DNA of 5,947 nucleotides from positions 8,224 through 14,170 of the forward strand of contig DMYC01000113.1 in the NCBI GenBank assembly GCA_003482695.1. The letters run 5' to 3'. A program made the position numbers and the translations under genes. This DNA is from Clostridiales bacterium UBA8960. GTDB lineage: Bacteria; Bacillota; Clostridia; Peptostreptococcales; Acidaminobacteraceae. The notes beneath the pieces were generated by a model. It was not told the origin of the DNA, searched no databases, and saw only the letters and a program-made list of their open reading frames with translations. The first letter of the stretch is position 1. Every line of letters begins with the position of its first letter. Shown here piece after piece: positions 5,453 to 5,947 of the stretch.

Positions 5453-5929
5453 ATGAAAACCACCCCATCACAAGGCATAATAAATAGACCGAGGTCACTC
5501 ATATTCCTCTCGATACTGCTTCTGGTGCTGCTGTCCCTATCCGCATGTGGACAAGCCGCTGAGACCGAGACGGAAACAACAACTGAAACGTCCACAGATC
5601 AAAAGGTCGAGCCAGTCATAAACGGCAGCAAAATCAAACCACAAGACGCCAAAGAAAGGCTTGATTCAAATGAAGCCATCATCTTAGTGGATGTGCGCAC
5701 CAAGGAAGAGTTCGATGAAACACACATTCCAGATGCCATCCTGCTGCCGCTTGCCACACTTAAAAATGACGCTGCAACCTTACTGCCAAACCTCGATGCC
5801 ACTTACTTTGTCTATTGCCGAAGCGGCAGCCGAAGCGCAGATGCAGTAAAAATCATGCTTGACTTAGGCTACACCTCAGTGTTTGACTTAGGCGGCATCA
5901 TCAATTGGCCTTATGAAGTCAATGAGTAA
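5453..5929 (+). CDS. Rhodanese-domain lipoprotein
   Basis: The 158-residue protein has a lipoprotein signal peptide: basic N-region (R12, R14), hydrophobic core 16-29 and lipobox L29-S-A-C32, so it should be lipid-anchored on the outer face of the membrane. Residues 35-50 are a Glu/Thr-rich linker. About 57-155 form one rhodanese domain with V-D-V-R (79-82), E-F-x-x-x-H-I-P (86-93), the active-site loop C122-R-S-G-S-R-S128 with the expected catalytic Cys, and the closing L-G-G-I-x-x-W (146-152). Single-domain rhodaneses carry sulfane sulfur on the Cys as a persulfide and pass it to an acceptor; the acceptor here is unknown. The gene is divergent from the chemoreceptor-like gene and has its own promoter region and ribosome binding site. 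No terminator is visible in the 18 bases left before the window ends. Confidence 0.95.
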   Translation: MKTTPSQGIINRPRSLIFLSILLLVLLSLSACGQAAETETETTTETSTDQKVEPVINGSKIKPQDAKERLDSNEAIILVDVRTKEEFDETHIPDAILLPLATLKNDAATLLPNLDATYFVYCRSGSRSADAVKIMLDLGYTSVFDLGGIINWPYEVNE

Positions 5930-5947
5930 CGGTACCCGGTTCGTTTG

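Noticed and set aside
5928..5941. Start of a terminator hairpin after the rhodanese gene
   Set aside because: AACGGTACCCGGTT is only partly self-complementary and the window ends before any T-run can be seen.

Overview
The window carries five protein genes and reads like chromosomal DNA of a Gram-positive (Firmicutes) bacterium, probably an anaerobic clostridium-like soil or sediment organism. The grounds are strong AGGAGG-type ribosome binding sites, a textbook hairpin-plus-U-tract terminator, a short soluble chemoreceptor-like protein, and several c-di-GMP proteins close together. The genus cannot be fixed from the sequence; a Fusibacter- or Acidaminobacter-like organism is only a guess.

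Layout: four genes lie on the minus strand and one on the plus strand. Read in the direction of transcription on the minus strand, the order is: (1) 5229-4402, a soluble methyl-accepting-type signalling protein, closed by a strong intrinsic terminator (4356-4394); (2) 4261-2234, a six-helix membrane protein with a coiled coil, a degenerate GGDEF domain and an apparently intact EAL phosphodiesterase domain, with its own promoter (4292-4320); (3) 2108-1026, a cobalamin-binding protein whose helical cap carries the W-x9-EH signature of B12 photoreceptors of the CarH/LitR type; (4) 1039-53, a PAS-like/coiled-coil/GGDEF diguanylate cyclase that overlaps gene 3 by 14 bases. On the plus strand, 5453-5929 encodes a secreted rhodanese lipoprotein, divergent from gene 1 across a 217-base intergenic region that contains 11/22-bp direct repeats and a small palindrome.

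A GC-rich palindromic element with nested symmetry occurs twice: at 1-53 (cut by the window edge) and inside a 70-bp inverted repeat at 2132-2201. The two copies differ at 3 of 53 positions and closely bracket genes 3 and 4. They look like REP/MITE-type intergenic repeats. Both could fold into strong RNA hairpins, one in the gap between the EAL gene and the B12 gene, the other just past the diguanylate cyclase stop.

Working model (inference): the cobalamin protein senses light or adenosylcobalamin and controls the co-translated diguanylate cyclase by protein contact, while the upstream membrane EAL protein supplies the opposing phosphodiesterase. This would be a compact make-and-break c-di-GMP module with a B12-based input. 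The chemoreceptor-like gene and the rhodanese lipoprotein are separate transcription units.
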